Source: CALZJC01 sp041574955 (GTDB taxonomy: Bacteria; Acidobacteriota; Thermoanaerobaculia; Multivoradales; JAHEKO01). Taken from it: DNA of 39,360 nt. The notes beneath the pieces were generated by a model, which was given only the letters and a program-made list of their open reading frames with translations, was not told where the DNA came from and did no database searches. The stretch's first letter is position 1; every line of letters starts with the position of its first letter. The stretch spans positions 1 through 39,360 of the forward strand of contig JBFGNS010000021.1 of the NCBI GenBank assembly GCA_041574955.1, written 5' to 3'. Of the stretch, positions 8,481 through 17,377 are shown piece after piece. A program made the translations under genes and the position numbers.

Positions 8481-9098
8481 TCAGAGCCGCTTCTTGGCCC
8501 GGCGCAGCATCCAGCCGAGCGCCGGCACGTGCTCGAACAGGCCACCGACCGAGTCCCAGAAGTCCTGGTGCAGCACCACCCTGCCGTCGGCGTCGAAGCG
8601 GACGTGGGTCATGCCCACCGACACCTTGGGCTCGCCGCCGCCGAACCGCTTGAAGCGCAGGGTCATCCGCCAGCGGAAGTAGTAGTTGCCGTCGCTCACC
8701 ACCCGGTCGAGGAAATCCACCGTGCCCTCGTCGACCGCGTCGGCGCTCGCCGCCAGGTACTCCTCGACCGCCGCCGCGCCGCGCACCGTCTTGAGGGTGT
8801 CGTTGAAGAACACGTCCTCGGCGTAGACCTCGCCGACGCGCTGGCGAAAGTCAGGCGCCTTGAAGTCGCTCAGCAGCCCCTCGAACCGCTCGACGGCCCG
8901 CTTCTCGGCGTCGCTCCCCGGCGCGAGCGCCGCGCCCCCGGCCTCGAGCCTCGCCAACGTCTCCAGATACTCCATCACCGCCTCCTCCGTCGCGCTTTTC
9001 GGGACCGCCGAGCAGGCGGCGAGAGTCATGAGCCCCGCCGCCGCGGCGAGCCGCAGGAGCGGCCGCGGGCCGTTCGACGACTGGAATCCCCTCCGCAA
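8481..9098 (-). CDS. Lipoprotein with NTF2/SnoaL-like fold
   Basis: Starting at the TTG at 9098, the 205-residue product has a short basic N terminus, a hydrophobic core and a lipobox LAAC (Cys29), so it is probably an anchored lipoprotein. The mature part carries SnoaL/NTF2-like features: an N-terminal helix, AEDVFFNDTLKTVRGAAAVEEYL and FDADGRVVLHQDFWDSVGG, in which the conserved aromatic/His-Gln-Asp text lines a small pocket. Such domains act as enzymes or ligand-binding modules; no specific reaction can be named. An in-frame ATG at 9218 exists, but its extra 40 residues look non-coding and cross an inverted repeat, so the TTG is preferred with modest confidence. Confidence 0.72.
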   Translation of the reverse strand: MRRGFQSSNGPRPLLRLAAAAGLMTLAACSAVPKSATEEAVMEYLETLARLEAGGAALAPGSDAEKRAVERFEGLLSDFKAPDFRQRVGEVYAEDVFFNDTLKTVRGAAAVEEYLAASADAVDEGTVDFLDRVVSDGNYYFRWRMTLRFKRFGGGEPKVSVGMTHVRFDADGRVVLHQDFWDSVGGLFEHVPALGWMLRRAKKRL

Positions 9099-9164
9099 GG
9101 CCGCTACAGGATATCTGCTTCCGTCCCTCGGGAACCAGTACCGCGGCCTCCTTCCCGGGCCGTA

Positions 9165-9188
9165 GCCCGGTGCGCCAGAACACCGGGC
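9165..9188. repeat. Hairpin-forming inverted repeat in a divergent intergenic region
   Basis: GCCCGGTG (9165-9172) and CACCGGGC (9181-9188) pair perfectly around an 8-base loop between the divergent lipoprotein gene and the secreted-protein gene. The text just before it, GTAGCCCGG, also resembles the right arm of the dispersed palindromic repeat at 220-232. It ends 48 bases before the ATG at 9237 and could lie in that gene's 5' untranslated region. Confidence 0.45.
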
Positions 9189-9236
9189 GGCGGAATCCGT
9201 ACTCTGTTGCGGCCGCACGACACCAGGAGGAGAGCC

Positions 9237-9902
9237 ATGAGACGAGTACCGAGCCTGTGGGCACTACTGGCCGTCGTCGCCGTCACCGGCGCCGACGCGC
9301 AGGACGAGGCCACCGCCGCCGCCACCGATCCCGCCGGCATCCCGACCATCCGGGCCTTCGTCGGAGACGGCTTCGGCGCCCGCAACCCCGAGGCACCGGT
9401 CGAGACCGAGCAGTTCGGGCGGCTCGCCGGGCTGTGGACCGTGGAGGCCGAGATGGCCGACATGGCCGGCAACTGGGTCCCCAGCGCGCCGGGGGTATGG
9501 GCGTGGAAGTACGCCCTCGACGGCTTCGCGGTGCGCGACCTGTTCTACCAGAGCGCCGACAACCTGCCGCCGTACATGGCCAAGCTCGGCCGCGACTACC
9601 TGTTGACCGCCAGCCGGATCTACGACGTCGCCAGCCAGCGGTGGCAGGTCGCCTGGATGGCCAACGGCGCGGGCCAGGCGATGGGCGCCGACTTCGGCAC
9701 CTTCACCGCCGTTCTCGAGGACAGCGCGATCGTCATGACCTCGGAGCCGGGAGCCTTCGGCATCCAGCGCGTCGTGTTCCACGACCTCGGCGCCGACTCG
9801 TTCCGCTGGAAGAGCGAGTACTCGATGGACGGCGGCAACAGCTGGCGCACCGTCATGCGGATGCTCGCCCACCGGCACGACGGCCGGTCGCCGGCGCCCT
9901 GA
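9237..9902 (+). CDS. Secreted protein, DUF1579/lipocalin-like
   Basis: The ATG at 9237 is preceded by AGGAGG at 9225-9230. The 221-residue product has a signal peptide (1-21, ending ADA). The mature protein opens with a proline-rich stretch and then a beta-barrel-like domain containing FGRLAGLWTVEAEM, WAWKYALDGFAVRDLFYQ and SEYSMDGGNSW. The pattern of a Gly-x-Trp near the start and repeated amphipathic strands resembles DUF1579 or fatty-acid-binding-like secreted proteins, which likely bind small hydrophobic ligands; this is a family-style guess. It is divergent from the SnoaL-like lipoprotein and converges on the radical SAM gene. Confidence 0.75.
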   Translation: MRRVPSLWALLAVVAVTGADAQDEATAAATDPAGIPTIRAFVGDGFGARNPEAPVETEQFGRLAGLWTVEAEMADMAGNWVPSAPGVWAWKYALDGFAVRDLFYQSADNLPPYMAKLGRDYLLTASRIYDVASQRWQVAWMANGAGQAMGADFGTFTAVLEDSAIVMTSEPGAFGIQRVVFHDLGADSFRWKSEYSMDGGNSWRTVMRMLAHRHDGRSPAP

Positions 9903-9978
9903 AGCCGCCCGCGCCGGTCGGCGACGGCAGCCCGACGGCGACCCGGCCTCGAACGGCTAGCCTGTCCTTCTCACCAGC

Positions 9979-11433
9979 CTAGGCGGCGGCCCGGCCAGCC
10001 TCGGCGTCGGCCTCGCTCTCGCGATGCCGCTGGAGAAAGCTGTCGGGGTCGCTCAGCGCCTTCGCCATGTCGAAACCCCGGCGCAGCATCCGCGGCCGAA
10101 CCTTACCGGTCACCACCCCCAGTGCCAGCTGGAAGTAGAACTTCGCCTTGCCCCGGTGGCGGTAGAAGACCTGCCGCGACCAGTCCCACAGGCCGGCCAC
10201 CTCGCGGTAGAACTCGTCGAGCGGCAGCTTGGTGGGTAGCACCGAGTGGAACAGGTCGTACAGCGCCCAGTCGTAGGTGGCGACGTCCTGCTTGGCCTCG
10301 TCCCACAGATCGGTGCCGGGCAGCGGGGTGAGCACCGTGAAACCGGCGTTGTAGGTGACGTGCCGGTCCATCCATCGCTTGAGGCGGTCGAAGTCCTCCC
10401 GCTCCCAGTCGGGATCGACGATGAAGGTGCAGCTGTAGCCGACGCCCAGCTCCTTCAGGATGTCGAGCGCCCGCACGTTATTGGCGGCGCTGTTGGACTT
10501 GTTGACCGACGCCAGCCCGGCATCATCCACCTTCTCGACGCCCAGGAAGACCGTCAGGTAGCCCAGATCCCGCCACTGCTCGATGACGTGCGGGAACTTG
10601 CAGACGATGTCGGTGCGGGTCTGCACCATGAACGACTTGCGGATCCCCGACGCCTTGATCGCCTCGCCCAGCTCCTGGCAGCGCCGCAGGTCGAGCCAGA
10701 AGATGTCGTCGGTGATGAAGACGTGCGGCACCTCGATCTGCGCCAGCTCCTCGACCACCCGCGCCGCAGACTTCTGGCGGAAGGTACTCTCGTGGAACTT
10801 CCACACCGAGCAGAAGTTGCACTTGAACGGGCAGCCGCGGGCGGTCTCGAGCAGCGCGGTGGGCTTCCTGAACTGCTGGAAGTACTCGCCGGCGTACTCG
10901 GAGATCAGGTGGCGCGCCGGCAGCGGCATCTCGTCGAGGTGGTGGCGCGCCGGCGGCGGGCCGGTGTGGCGCTGGCCGGCCGAGGTGTTCAGGACCAGGC
11001 CTGGCGCACCGGTCAGCGGGGCGCGGCGCTCGACCGCGTCGACCAGCGGCGGCAGAACGTCCTCACCGTCACCCAGCGCCACGGCGTCGAAGCCCGGATC
11101 GGCGAACCACGCCGGATCACGCGACGCGTCGTGGCCGCCGATCACGACGAACGCTCCGGGCAGCTCGCGCTTGATCGTCCGCGCGACGCGCCGCGCCTGG
11201 AACCGCTCGCTGGTGAAGTTGCACTGGATGCCGACGATCTCCGGCTCGAAAGCGCGCACCTTGGCGATCGCCGCGGCCTCGCCGTCGATCCGCGCGTCGA
11301 CGATCGTGCAGCGGTGGCCGTCCGGCTCCAGCGCCCCCGCCAGGCACTCGAGTCCCAGCGGCTCGACCATCGTGATCATGTCGAGTCCCAACACGCCACC
11401 GGCGCTGGGCGGCTTGATGAAGGCGACGTTCAT
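9979..11433 (-). CDS. B12-binding-domain radical SAM protein, HpnR (hopanoid C-3 methylase)-like
   Basis: The 484-residue enzyme has an N-terminal Rossmann-like cobalamin-binding region (about 1-140, with VEPLGLECLAGAL) and a radical SAM core with Cys201, Cys205 and Cys208 in RGCPFKCNFCS. Downstream text such as FITDDIFW, FLGVEKVDD, IVDPDWEREDF, TPLPGTDLWDE and SVLPTKLPL follows the pattern I know from HpnR, which methylates hopanoids at C-3 using cobalamin and SAM. No hopanoid gene (shc, hpn) lies in this window, so the substrate is uncertain and another class B methylase is possible. GGAGG lies seven bases before the ATG. A weak sigma70-like promoter is proposed at 11497-11526. Confidence 0.8.
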   Translation of the reverse strand: MNVAFIKPPSAGGVLGLDMITMVEPLGLECLAGALEPDGHRCTIVDARIDGEAAAIAKVRAFEPEIVGIQCNFTSERFQARRVARTIKRELPGAFVVIGGHDASRDPAWFADPGFDAVALGDGEDVLPPLVDAVERRAPLTGAPGLVLNTSAGQRHTGPPPARHHLDEMPLPARHLISEYAGEYFQQFRKPTALLETARGCPFKCNFCSVWKFHESTFRQKSAARVVEELAQIEVPHVFITDDIFWLDLRRCQELGEAIKASGIRKSFMVQTRTDIVCKFPHVIEQWRDLGYLTVFLGVEKVDDAGLASVNKSNSAANNVRALDILKELGVGYSCTFIVDPDWEREDFDRLKRWMDRHVTYNAGFTVLTPLPGTDLWDEAKQDVATYDWALYDLFHSVLPTKLPLDEFYREVAGLWDWSRQVFYRHRGKAKFYFQLALGVVTGKVRPRMLRRGFDMAKALSDPDSFLQRHRESEADAEAGRAAA

Positions 11434-11496
11434 GAGCTGACCTCCGACCTGGGCAGTCCGGAACCGCGGGGAACAGGCCTGACGTGACGAAGAGCG

Positions 11497-11526
11497 ATTA
11501 TGCCATCCAGCGCCGCCGGCCGTCAG
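11497..11526 (-). promoter_or_regulatory. Weak sigma70-like promoter candidate for the radical SAM gene
   Basis: Read on the minus strand, CTGACG (11526-11521) and CATAAT (11502-11497) are separated by 18 bases, about 65 bases upstream of the radical SAM ATG. The -35 element overlaps the 3' end of the upstream agmatinase-like gene. CATAAT stands out in this GC-rich setting, but the -35 is only partly consensus. Confidence 0.35.
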
Positions 11527-12350
11527 AGGACCGCCGGCGGCAGCATCCGGTCTAGGATCTCGCGCAGCAGCTTGGCGGCCACCACCGCCGTCAAACCGAG
11601 CGGGTCGCGCCGCGGGTTGAGCTCGACCAGGTCGGCGCCTTCCGGCGCCGGCAGCTCGCGCAGCACGGCCAGCAGCTCCCGCACTGACAGCCCGCCGGGC
11701 TCGGGATGCGAGACGCCCGGCGCAAACGCTGGGTCCAGGACGTCGAGGTCCAGCGACAGGTAGACGGGCGGCTCGACCCTCAGCCCGGCGAGGCGGCCGA
11801 GCTCGTCCGGCCCCAGCATCTCGACGCCGAACCGCTCCGCCTGCCGGCGCTGGTGCGGCGTCGCCGCCCGTACCCCCACCTGCACCAGCCGCCGCACCAG
11901 CCCCTCCTCGAGGATGCGCGCGAACGGACAGGCGTGCGACAGCCGGTCGCCGTCCAGCTCGTCGTAGAGATCCGGGTGGGCGTCCAGCTGGACGATCGTC
12001 GGCTCGCCGCCCGCGAACCGGCCCGACTGCGCCCGCACCAACGGCAGGCTGATCGAGTGGTCACCGCCGAGCGCCACCACCCGCTCGCCGGCGTCCAGCA
12101 GGCCTGCGACGCCGCTCTCGATCGCCGCCAACGGATCGCCGCCGGGCGACAGGTCGAGATCGCCGGCGTCTCGCCAGCCGCCGTCCTCCGCCAGGTCGCG
12201 CCCGCTCTCGCAACACAGGTTTCGCGCCGGCGAGTGGAGCGCCTGCCGGAGGCTCGCCGGTCCCTCCGCCGCCCCGGCCAGAAACGACGAGTGACCGTCG
12301 AACGGCACCCCGACGACCGCCACCCGGCGCGGCTGGTTTCCTGGCCCCAC
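11523..12350 (-). CDS. Ureohydrolase family protein (agmatinase/arginase/formimidoylglutamase-like)
   Basis: The 275-residue protein has all the binuclear-manganese signatures of the ureohydrolase fold: GGDHS (His98), DAHPD (Asp123, His125, Asp127) and SLDLDVLDP (Asp202, Asp204). These enzymes hydrolyse guanidino groups to release urea, or related formimino groups, in the cytoplasm. The length fits agmatinases and arginases. No neighbouring polyamine or arginine gene helps choose the substrate, and part of the family has other guanidine substrates. The start is the GTG at 12350; an overlapping ATG nearby is in another frame. It is divergent from the patatin gene with about 135 bases between starts. 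Confidence 0.87.
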   Translation of the reverse strand: MGPGNQPRRVAVVGVPFDGHSSFLAGAAEGPASLRQALHSPARNLCCESGRDLAEDGGWRDAGDLDLSPGGDPLAAIESGVAGLLDAGERVVALGGDHSISLPLVRAQSGRFAGGEPTIVQLDAHPDLYDELDGDRLSHACPFARILEEGLVRRLVQVGVRAATPHQRRQAERFGVEMLGPDELGRLAGLRVEPPVYLSLDLDVLDPAFAPGVSHPEPGGLSVRELLAVLRELPAPEGADLVELNPRRDPLGLTAVVAAKLLREILDRMLPPAVL

Positions 12351-12485
12351 CGCCCCATCCTACGCCGCGCCCGGCGCCGGCCGCCCCCACGGCCTGACGT
12401 TTCGTGCGAGGATGACGGGGCTACTCGAAGACTCGAGATCGGTCGGGCGGCGGGCATGACGCCCGCCGGCCGGCCCGGAAGAAGC

Positions 12486-15400
12486 GTGGCCAACGATCAG
12501 ACCACGGCGACCGAGCCCAACGCCGGCTCGGGCGGCCCGGCAGGCCCGACAGCCGACAGCGAGCGCCAGTTCAGGCGGGACGTGCTGCCGGACGAGCTGG
12601 CGTACGTGCAGAACCGCCGCGCCAGCCGGAACCTGGACGGCCGAGCGCTCGATCCCGCCGCCGGCGCCGGCAACGACCTCGCCGGGCTGGCCCTGTCGGG
12701 CGGCGGCATCCGATCGGCCACCTTCAACCTCGGGCTGATGCAGGCTCTCGACCGCCACGGCCTGTTTCCCCACCTCGACTACCTCTCTACGGCCTCGGGC
12801 GGCGGGTTCATCGGCTCGTCGCTGACCGCCCTGATGAGCGAGCGGGCGCGCAAGGCGGAGGAGGGCCGGGCGCCCGCCGAGGGCCGGGCGCCGTTCCCCT
12901 TCCCGCACTCCGAGGGGGCAGCCGAAGCCGACTCGGTGCGCTACCTGCGAGGCCACTCCGACTACCTGGCGCCCTCGGGGCTGGTCGACTACCTGCGCGC
13001 CTTCGCGCTGCTGGCGCGTGGAATCGCGCTCAACCTCGCTCTCCTGCTGCCGGTCCTGCTGATGCTCGGGCTGGCCGGGCTGGTGCTGTCGGCGCGCGAC
13101 CTCAAGGCCGCCGCCCGCGCCGAGGCCTGGGTCGAGGCCCTGGCACGCGATCTCGAAAGCACGGCCGACCGCCGCAGCCTGCTCACCGGCTCGACGGGGC
13201 CGTACCTGCTCGCGGAGCGCGACGTGCTCGCGGCGCTCGACACGGCGCCCTCGCTCGTCGCCCAGCCGGCATCGCTCGACGAGCTGCGCCTCGCCGAAGG
13301 TGCGAGCTGGCGTCGGGTCGCCGAGCGGCTGGCTGCCGTTGTGGCTGAGCAGGAGCCGGTGGTTTTGGACAGCCGTCCACTTCAAGTGGTCAAGGCAGCG
13401 GGAGCCATCGGCGGCGGCGAGCGGCTGATCTACGGCCCGGCGGCCGGCCTCCAGCTCGACGTGCCGCGACTGCCGCTCGCGAGCATGGTGTGGGCCGCGA
13501 TCAGGGGCCGGGATCCGCGCGGCCACTCCCGCTACGAGCTGTGGACCGAGGGCTCGCCGATCGCGGTGGCCGCCTTCTCTCCCGACGGCGGGAAGATCGC
13601 CGCCGCCGGCTTCGACGGCTCGCTCTGGCTGTTCTACCCCGACGACCCGGACCGGCCGCAGAGCGGGCTGCAGAGAAGCAGCGGCGAGTTGGAGAGAGCC
13701 GGCGCCCGCTTCACCAGGCTGGCCTTCTCGAAAGACGGCAGCCGGCTGTTTGGCATGACGGTTGACGGCTCGGTCGAAACCTGGGTGTTCCCCGGCGCCG
13801 AGCCCGAGACCCGACTGCAGCTGCACCCCTCGCGGACCCAGCGCAACCCCGACGGCGACACCGCGTGGGCTTTTCTCCAGCCGTTGATGGCGCACGGGGG
13901 TGCGGGCGCCGCACCGGTGCGCCCCGATTCTCCCGAGGCCGTTGGCCGGCCGATCGGCGCACCCTGGAGCCCCCACCGCTTCAGTCTGCCCCGCACCGGC
14001 TGGACGCTGGTCTGGACCGCCCTCCTGTTCATCGGGCTCTACCCGTTCGCGCTGCTGCTCGCGGGGCCGCTCGAGCGTGGCGCGAGCGGGCTGGCCGAGC
14101 TGCGCCGTCGAGCGGCTCGGGCGGTGCGGCGGCTGGCGCGGCTGAAAGCCGGACGGCCGGACAAGGCGCCCGCCGCGCCCGGCCGCCGGGGCGTGACGAT
14201 CGCGTGGCGGATCGCTGCCTCGGTGCTGGTCGGCCCACCTCTGTTCGCCGGCTCGCTCCTGCTGTTCGAAGCCATGAGCCCGTTCGAGCAGCAGAACTAC
14301 TGGCCCTGGCTCGGCTTTGTCTGGGTGGCCGTCTGGCTGCTGCTGTCGGTCGTCTTCCTGGCACCGCCGCTGCGCCGCTGGCGGCCGGAAGCGGCGCCGG
14401 CCGAGGCCGACGCCGCAGAGTCGGACAGCGCGCGGGCGCCGCGGTCGGGCCGGCGAGGAGCAGTCGCCGCCCTCCTCCTCCTCTCGCCCTGGCTCCTGCT
14501 GGCGGCAGTCGGCGGCTGCGTCGGTGCGCTCATCGACTCGTCCGGCAAAGCGGTGGCCGAGCCCACTGCGAGCGCCGTGCAGTCGGAAGCCGACGGCGGT
14601 GCCGGCGAGGCCCCCGGCGGCGCCGACGCGCCGGTGTCCGAGCCGGGCGGCCTCGACTGGCTCGTGCCGCCGGCTCCAGACGCGCCGGCGCGGGTCAGCC
14701 GCCTGCTTCTCCGGCCGTGGCTGCTGGTCCTGGTCTGGTGGCTCGCCTGCCTGGCTCTGCTGGCCCCGCTGATCCTGTCGCCACAGGACCAGGGAACGCA
14801 GGCGCCGGAGCAGGCGCTGGAACGCCACCGCCGGCTCACCTGGCGGATCTACGCGGCCGCGCATCTGCTGCTGTGGGCTTATCTGTTTTTCGGAGCGTTC
14901 CACCCGGTGCCGCGCTCGATGATCGAGATGCTGCTGCGGGCCGTGGTCGGAGGCGCCGATGTGGGTGAGGGCACCCTCACCGCGCTGGCGCCGTGGGCGA
15001 TTCTCGCCTACCTCGCCGGTATCCAGTACCTGATCTGGAGGCTGTTCGCGCGGCTCGCCGGCGCCGGCACCGGCACCGCCTCCCCGGCCGTCGGCGACGA
15101 CGCCCCTGACGCCGAAGGCGGCGCGCTGCCTTCCGCGGCCGGCAGCTCCCTGCGCTGGCGCGAGCGATACGAGAAGGCGTTCAGCTTCGCCTTGCTCCTG
15201 CTGGCCGCCGTCGCCTTCTTCGAGATCCAGCCCTACCTGGTCCACCACTACCACGCCTTCAGCGACCGCCACTCGGTCGAGTGGCTGTACTTCCTGGCGG
15301 TGGCCTCCTTCCTGGCGATCGTGCTGGCCGGGATGTTCCTGCAGGCGGTCAAGGGGGTCGGCCAGAAGCTGGTGCTGGCGGCCCTTGGCGTGCTGGGTCC

Positions 15401-16757
15401 GCTGCTACCGTTCCTGGTCTACCTGAGCCTGGTGGACGCCTTCGTCTACGGGCCGAGCTGGCTCAACCTGCGCTGGCTGCTGTTCGGTCCGATCCCGCCG
15501 ATCGTCGAAGGCGTCCGGCTGTCGTTCCTGCTGGTCACCGTGGCGGTCGTCGCCTACCTGCTCGGCAAGCTGGTCGACGCCAACGCCACCGGCATGCACG
15601 GCTTCTACCGCGACCGGCTGAGCCAGGGCTACCTGGTGGGCAAGGACCGGGACGGCGTGCTGGGCCCCGAGGACCGGCTGGATCTGAGCGAGGTCTGCCT
15701 GCCCGGCACCGGCGCCCCGTACCACCTGCTCAACGCCAGCCTCAACATGCAGCGCGAGTCGGCAGGCGCCCAGCGGTGGCGCAACAGCGACTTCTTCGTC
15801 TTCTCGCCGCGCTGGTGCGGCGGGCCGCACAGCGGCTACTGCCGAACCGGTGAGCTCGAGTACCTGGCGCCCGACGTCCACCTGGGCAGCGCCATGGCCG
15901 TGTCGGGGGCGGCGGCGGCGCCCAACATGGGCTCTCTCACGTCGCCGTTCCTGGTGATGCTGATGACCCTGCTCAATGTGCGCCTCGGCCTGTGGCTGCC
16001 GACGCCCCGACGCGTGAGGAGGCTGGCCCAGCTGGGTCTCGTGCCGACCACCGAGACGCCAGGCGGCGTGCGTACCGACTCGCTGGCCGACCGTCTGCGC
16101 CGCTGGTGGATGCGGCTACGCAACCGTCCCAGCGGCTACGCGCTGGTGCAGGAGATGACCAGTCGGCTCGACGCCGGCGGCCCCTACGTCAACCTGTCCG
16201 ACGGCGGGCACCTGGAGAACACCGGCGCCTACGAGCTGCTGCGCCGGCAGTGCCGGTTCATCGTCATCGGCGACGGCGAGTCGGACCCCGAGGTCCAGTT
16301 CGGCTCGCTGGCGGCGCTCATGCGGTTCGCCGCCATCGACCTCGGGATCGAGATCGACATCGACCTCGGGCCCCTCCGGACCCGTGCCGACGGCACCTCG
16401 CCCGGCCACTTCGCCGTCGGGACCATCCGCTACCCCGCACCGCGGGGCGGCGGCGAGCGGCAGACCGGCCGGCTGCTCTACGTCAAGACCTCGGTCGACG
16501 GCCGGGAGAGCGAGATCATCCGCGAGTACCGCGCCCGCAACCCCGACTTCCCGCACGAGTCCACCGCCGACCAGGTGTTCGAGGAGGACCAGTTCGAGGC
16601 CTACCGCGCGCTCGGCTTCCACATCGGCAGCGAGCTGTTCGCCGACTACCAAGGCCGGCCGTTCGCCACGGCCGATCACATCGAGCGCTGGCTCGCCCAG
16701 CTCGCCGCCAAGCAGGAGGGCGTAGCCGCACCGGCGGCCGGCGATCGGGTAACCTGA
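12486..16757 (+). CDS. Giant polytopic patatin-like phospholipase with WD40-like blades
   Basis: The 1,423-residue protein begins with the patatin oxyanion-hole motif SGGGIR (about 70-75) and nucleophile segment STASGGG (Ser104). The partner Asp is about 1,130 residues later in NLSDGGHLENTG (Asp1239), so the catalytic domain is split by a huge insert. The insert holds about 11-12 predicted membrane spans (for example about 176-203, 504-529, 570-629, 658-683, 741-764, 787-854, 898-990). It also holds two WD40-like blades, VAAFSPDGGKIAAAGFDGSLWLF style, at about 356-388 and 407-441. Patatins are lipid acyl hydrolases; membrane-inserted split forms are known. The start is chosen at the GTG behind GGAAGAA; an ATG at 12456 is the alternative, and longer extensions run into the divergent gene. 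GC-rich Ala/Asp linkers separate membrane segments. Confidence 0.87.
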   Translation: MANDQTTATEPNAGSGGPAGPTADSERQFRRDVLPDELAYVQNRRASRNLDGRALDPAAGAGNDLAGLALSGGGIRSATFNLGLMQALDRHGLFPHLDYLSTASGGGFIGSSLTALMSERARKAEEGRAPAEGRAPFPFPHSEGAAEADSVRYLRGHSDYLAPSGLVDYLRAFALLARGIALNLALLLPVLLMLGLAGLVLSARDLKAAARAEAWVEALARDLESTADRRSLLTGSTGPYLLAERDVLAALDTAPSLVAQPASLDELRLAEGASWRRVAERLAAVVAEQEPVVLDSRPLQVVKAAGAIGGGERLIYGPAAGLQLDVPRLPLASMVWAAIRGRDPRGHSRYELWTEGSPIAVAAFSPDGGKIAAAGFDGSLWLFYPDDPDRPQSGLQRSSGELERAGARFTRLAFSKDGSRLFGMTVDGSVETWVFPGAEPETRLQLHPSRTQRNPDGDTAWAFLQPLMAHGGAGAAPVRPDSPEAVGRPIGAPWSPHRFSLPRTGWTLVWTALLFIGLYPFALLLAGPLERGASGLAELRRRAARAVRRLARLKAGRPDKAPAAPGRRGVTIAWRIAASVLVGPPLFAGSLLLFEAMSPFEQQNYWPWLGFVWVAVWLLLSVVFLAPPLRRWRPEAAPAEADAAESDSARAPRSGRRGAVAALLLLSPWLLLAAVGGCVGALIDSSGKAVAEPTASAVQSEADGGAGEAPGGADAPVSEPGGLDWLVPPAPDAPARVSRLLLRPWLLVLVWWLACLALLAPLILSPQDQGTQAPEQALERHRRLTWRIYAAAHLLLWAYLFFGAFHPVPRSMIEMLLRAVVGGADVGEGTLTALAPWAILAYLAGIQYLIWRLFARLAGAGTGTASPAVGDDAPDAEGGALPSAAGSSLRWRERYEKAFSFALLLLAAVAFFEIQPYLVHHYHAFSDRHSVEWLYFLAVASFLAIVLAGMFLQAVKGVGQKLVLAALGVLGPLLPFLVYLSLVDAFVYGPSWLNLRWLLFGPIPPIVEGVRLSFLLVTVAVVAYLLGKLVDANATGMHGFYRDRLSQGYLVGKDRDGVLGPEDRLDLSEVCLPGTGAPYHLLNASLNMQRESAGAQRWRNSDFFVFSPRWCGGPHSGYCRTGELEYLAPDVHLGSAMAVSGAAAAPNMGSLTSPFLVMLMTLLNVRLGLWLPTPRRVRRLAQLGLVPTTETPGGVRTDSLADRLRRWWMRLRNRPSGYALVQEMTSRLDAGGPYVNLSDGGHLENTGAYELLRRQCRFIVIGDGESDPEVQFGSLAALMRFAAIDLGIEIDIDLGPLRTRADGTSPGHFAVGTIRYPAPRGGGERQTGRLLYVKTSVDGRESEIIREYRARNPDFPHESTADQVFEEDQFEAYRALGFHIGSELFADYQGRPFATADHIERWLAQLAAKQEGVAAPAAGDRVT

Positions 16758-16777
16758 GCTCGAAAGGAGAACCGACC

Positions 16778-17299
16778 ATGGACTGGGACGCTCTGTTGAG
16801 AAGCGAGCTCGAGGACGCCTACCGAGCCGCCGACGCCCTCATCGCGAGAGTCGAGGACGACCAGCTCGGCTGGGAGCCGGCCACCGGCCAGAACTGGATG
16901 ACGACGGGACAGCTACTGGAACACACTGCGACCGCCTGCGGCGCTGTGTTCAGGGCGTTCGTGACCGGTGACTGGCGCCAGCCCGACGGGTCCTCGTTGA
17001 CTGAGATGCCGCCCGAGGAGATGCTGCCGCCGGCCGACAAGATGCCGGCCGCCGGGAGCGTCGAAGCCGCCCGCCAGGCGCTGGCCGAGGACAAGCAGAC
17101 GGCCCTCGCCATGCTCGAGGCGGCGGCAGGCAGGATGGACGAGCCGACTACCGCGCCCTGGGACCCGACCCCCCGCCCGCTCGGCCAGCAGCTACTCAAG
17201 ATGGTCAACCACCTGAACCAGCACAAGGCGCAGCTGTTCTACTACCTCAAGCTCCAGGGCCAGCCGGTCAACACCATGCACTACTTCGGCATGGGGTGA
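16778..17299 (+). CDS. DinB family (DinB/YfiT-fold) protein
   Basis: The 173-residue protein has a four-helix DinB/YfiT-type pattern. Candidate metal-binding His are His49 (LLEHTA) and the HxxxH pair His145/His149 in NHLNQHKAQL, followed by FYYLKLQG. The family includes bacillithiol- and mycothiol-dependent transferases and many uncharacterised metal-binding proteins; which activity applies here is unknown. AAAGGAGA sits eight bases before the ATG, and only 20 bases separate it from the patatin stop codon, so the two are likely co-transcribed. It converges on the symporter gene. Confidence 0.85.
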   Translation: MDWDALLRSELEDAYRAADALIARVEDDQLGWEPATGQNWMTTGQLLEHTATACGAVFRAFVTGDWRQPDGSSLTEMPPEEMLPPADKMPAAGSVEAARQALAEDKQTALAMLEAAAGRMDEPTTAPWDPTPRPLGQQLLKMVNHLNQHKAQLFYYLKLQGQPVNTMHYFGMG

Positions 17300-17311
17300 G
17301 ACAACGGTGGC

Positions 17312-17336
17312 GTCGGTGACGGGATCCTCGACCGAC
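17312..17336. terminator. Hairpin between convergent genes, possible terminator of the nine-gene operon
   Basis: GTCGGT (17312-17317) pairs with ACCGAC (17331-17336) in the 78-base gap between the converging DinB and symporter genes. A longer but more distant pair, CGGTGACGGGA (17314-17324) with TCCCGTCACCG (17373-17383), overlaps it and could form an alternative structure. No U-tract is present, so termination is a positional inference. Confidence 0.3.
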
Positions 17337-17377
17337 ACCTCACAGCGGCGCACAGGTCTCTCAGCCCGAGCTTCCCG

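Noticed and set aside
11706..12485. N-terminal extension of the patatin frame
   Set aside because: The frame is open because it lies antisense to the agmatinase-like gene; its residues are low in complexity and show no domain.
12360..15272. Open minus-strand frame of 970 codons opposite the patatin gene
   Set aside because: Composition (Arg, Gly, Gln, Ala rich) is that of the complement of a high-GC gene; no motif, and the plus strand has clear patatin motifs.
12486..17299. Anti-phage defence locus built on the patatin
   Set aside because: No CD-NTase, sensor or other defence gene is adjacent; the following gene is a DinB-family protein.
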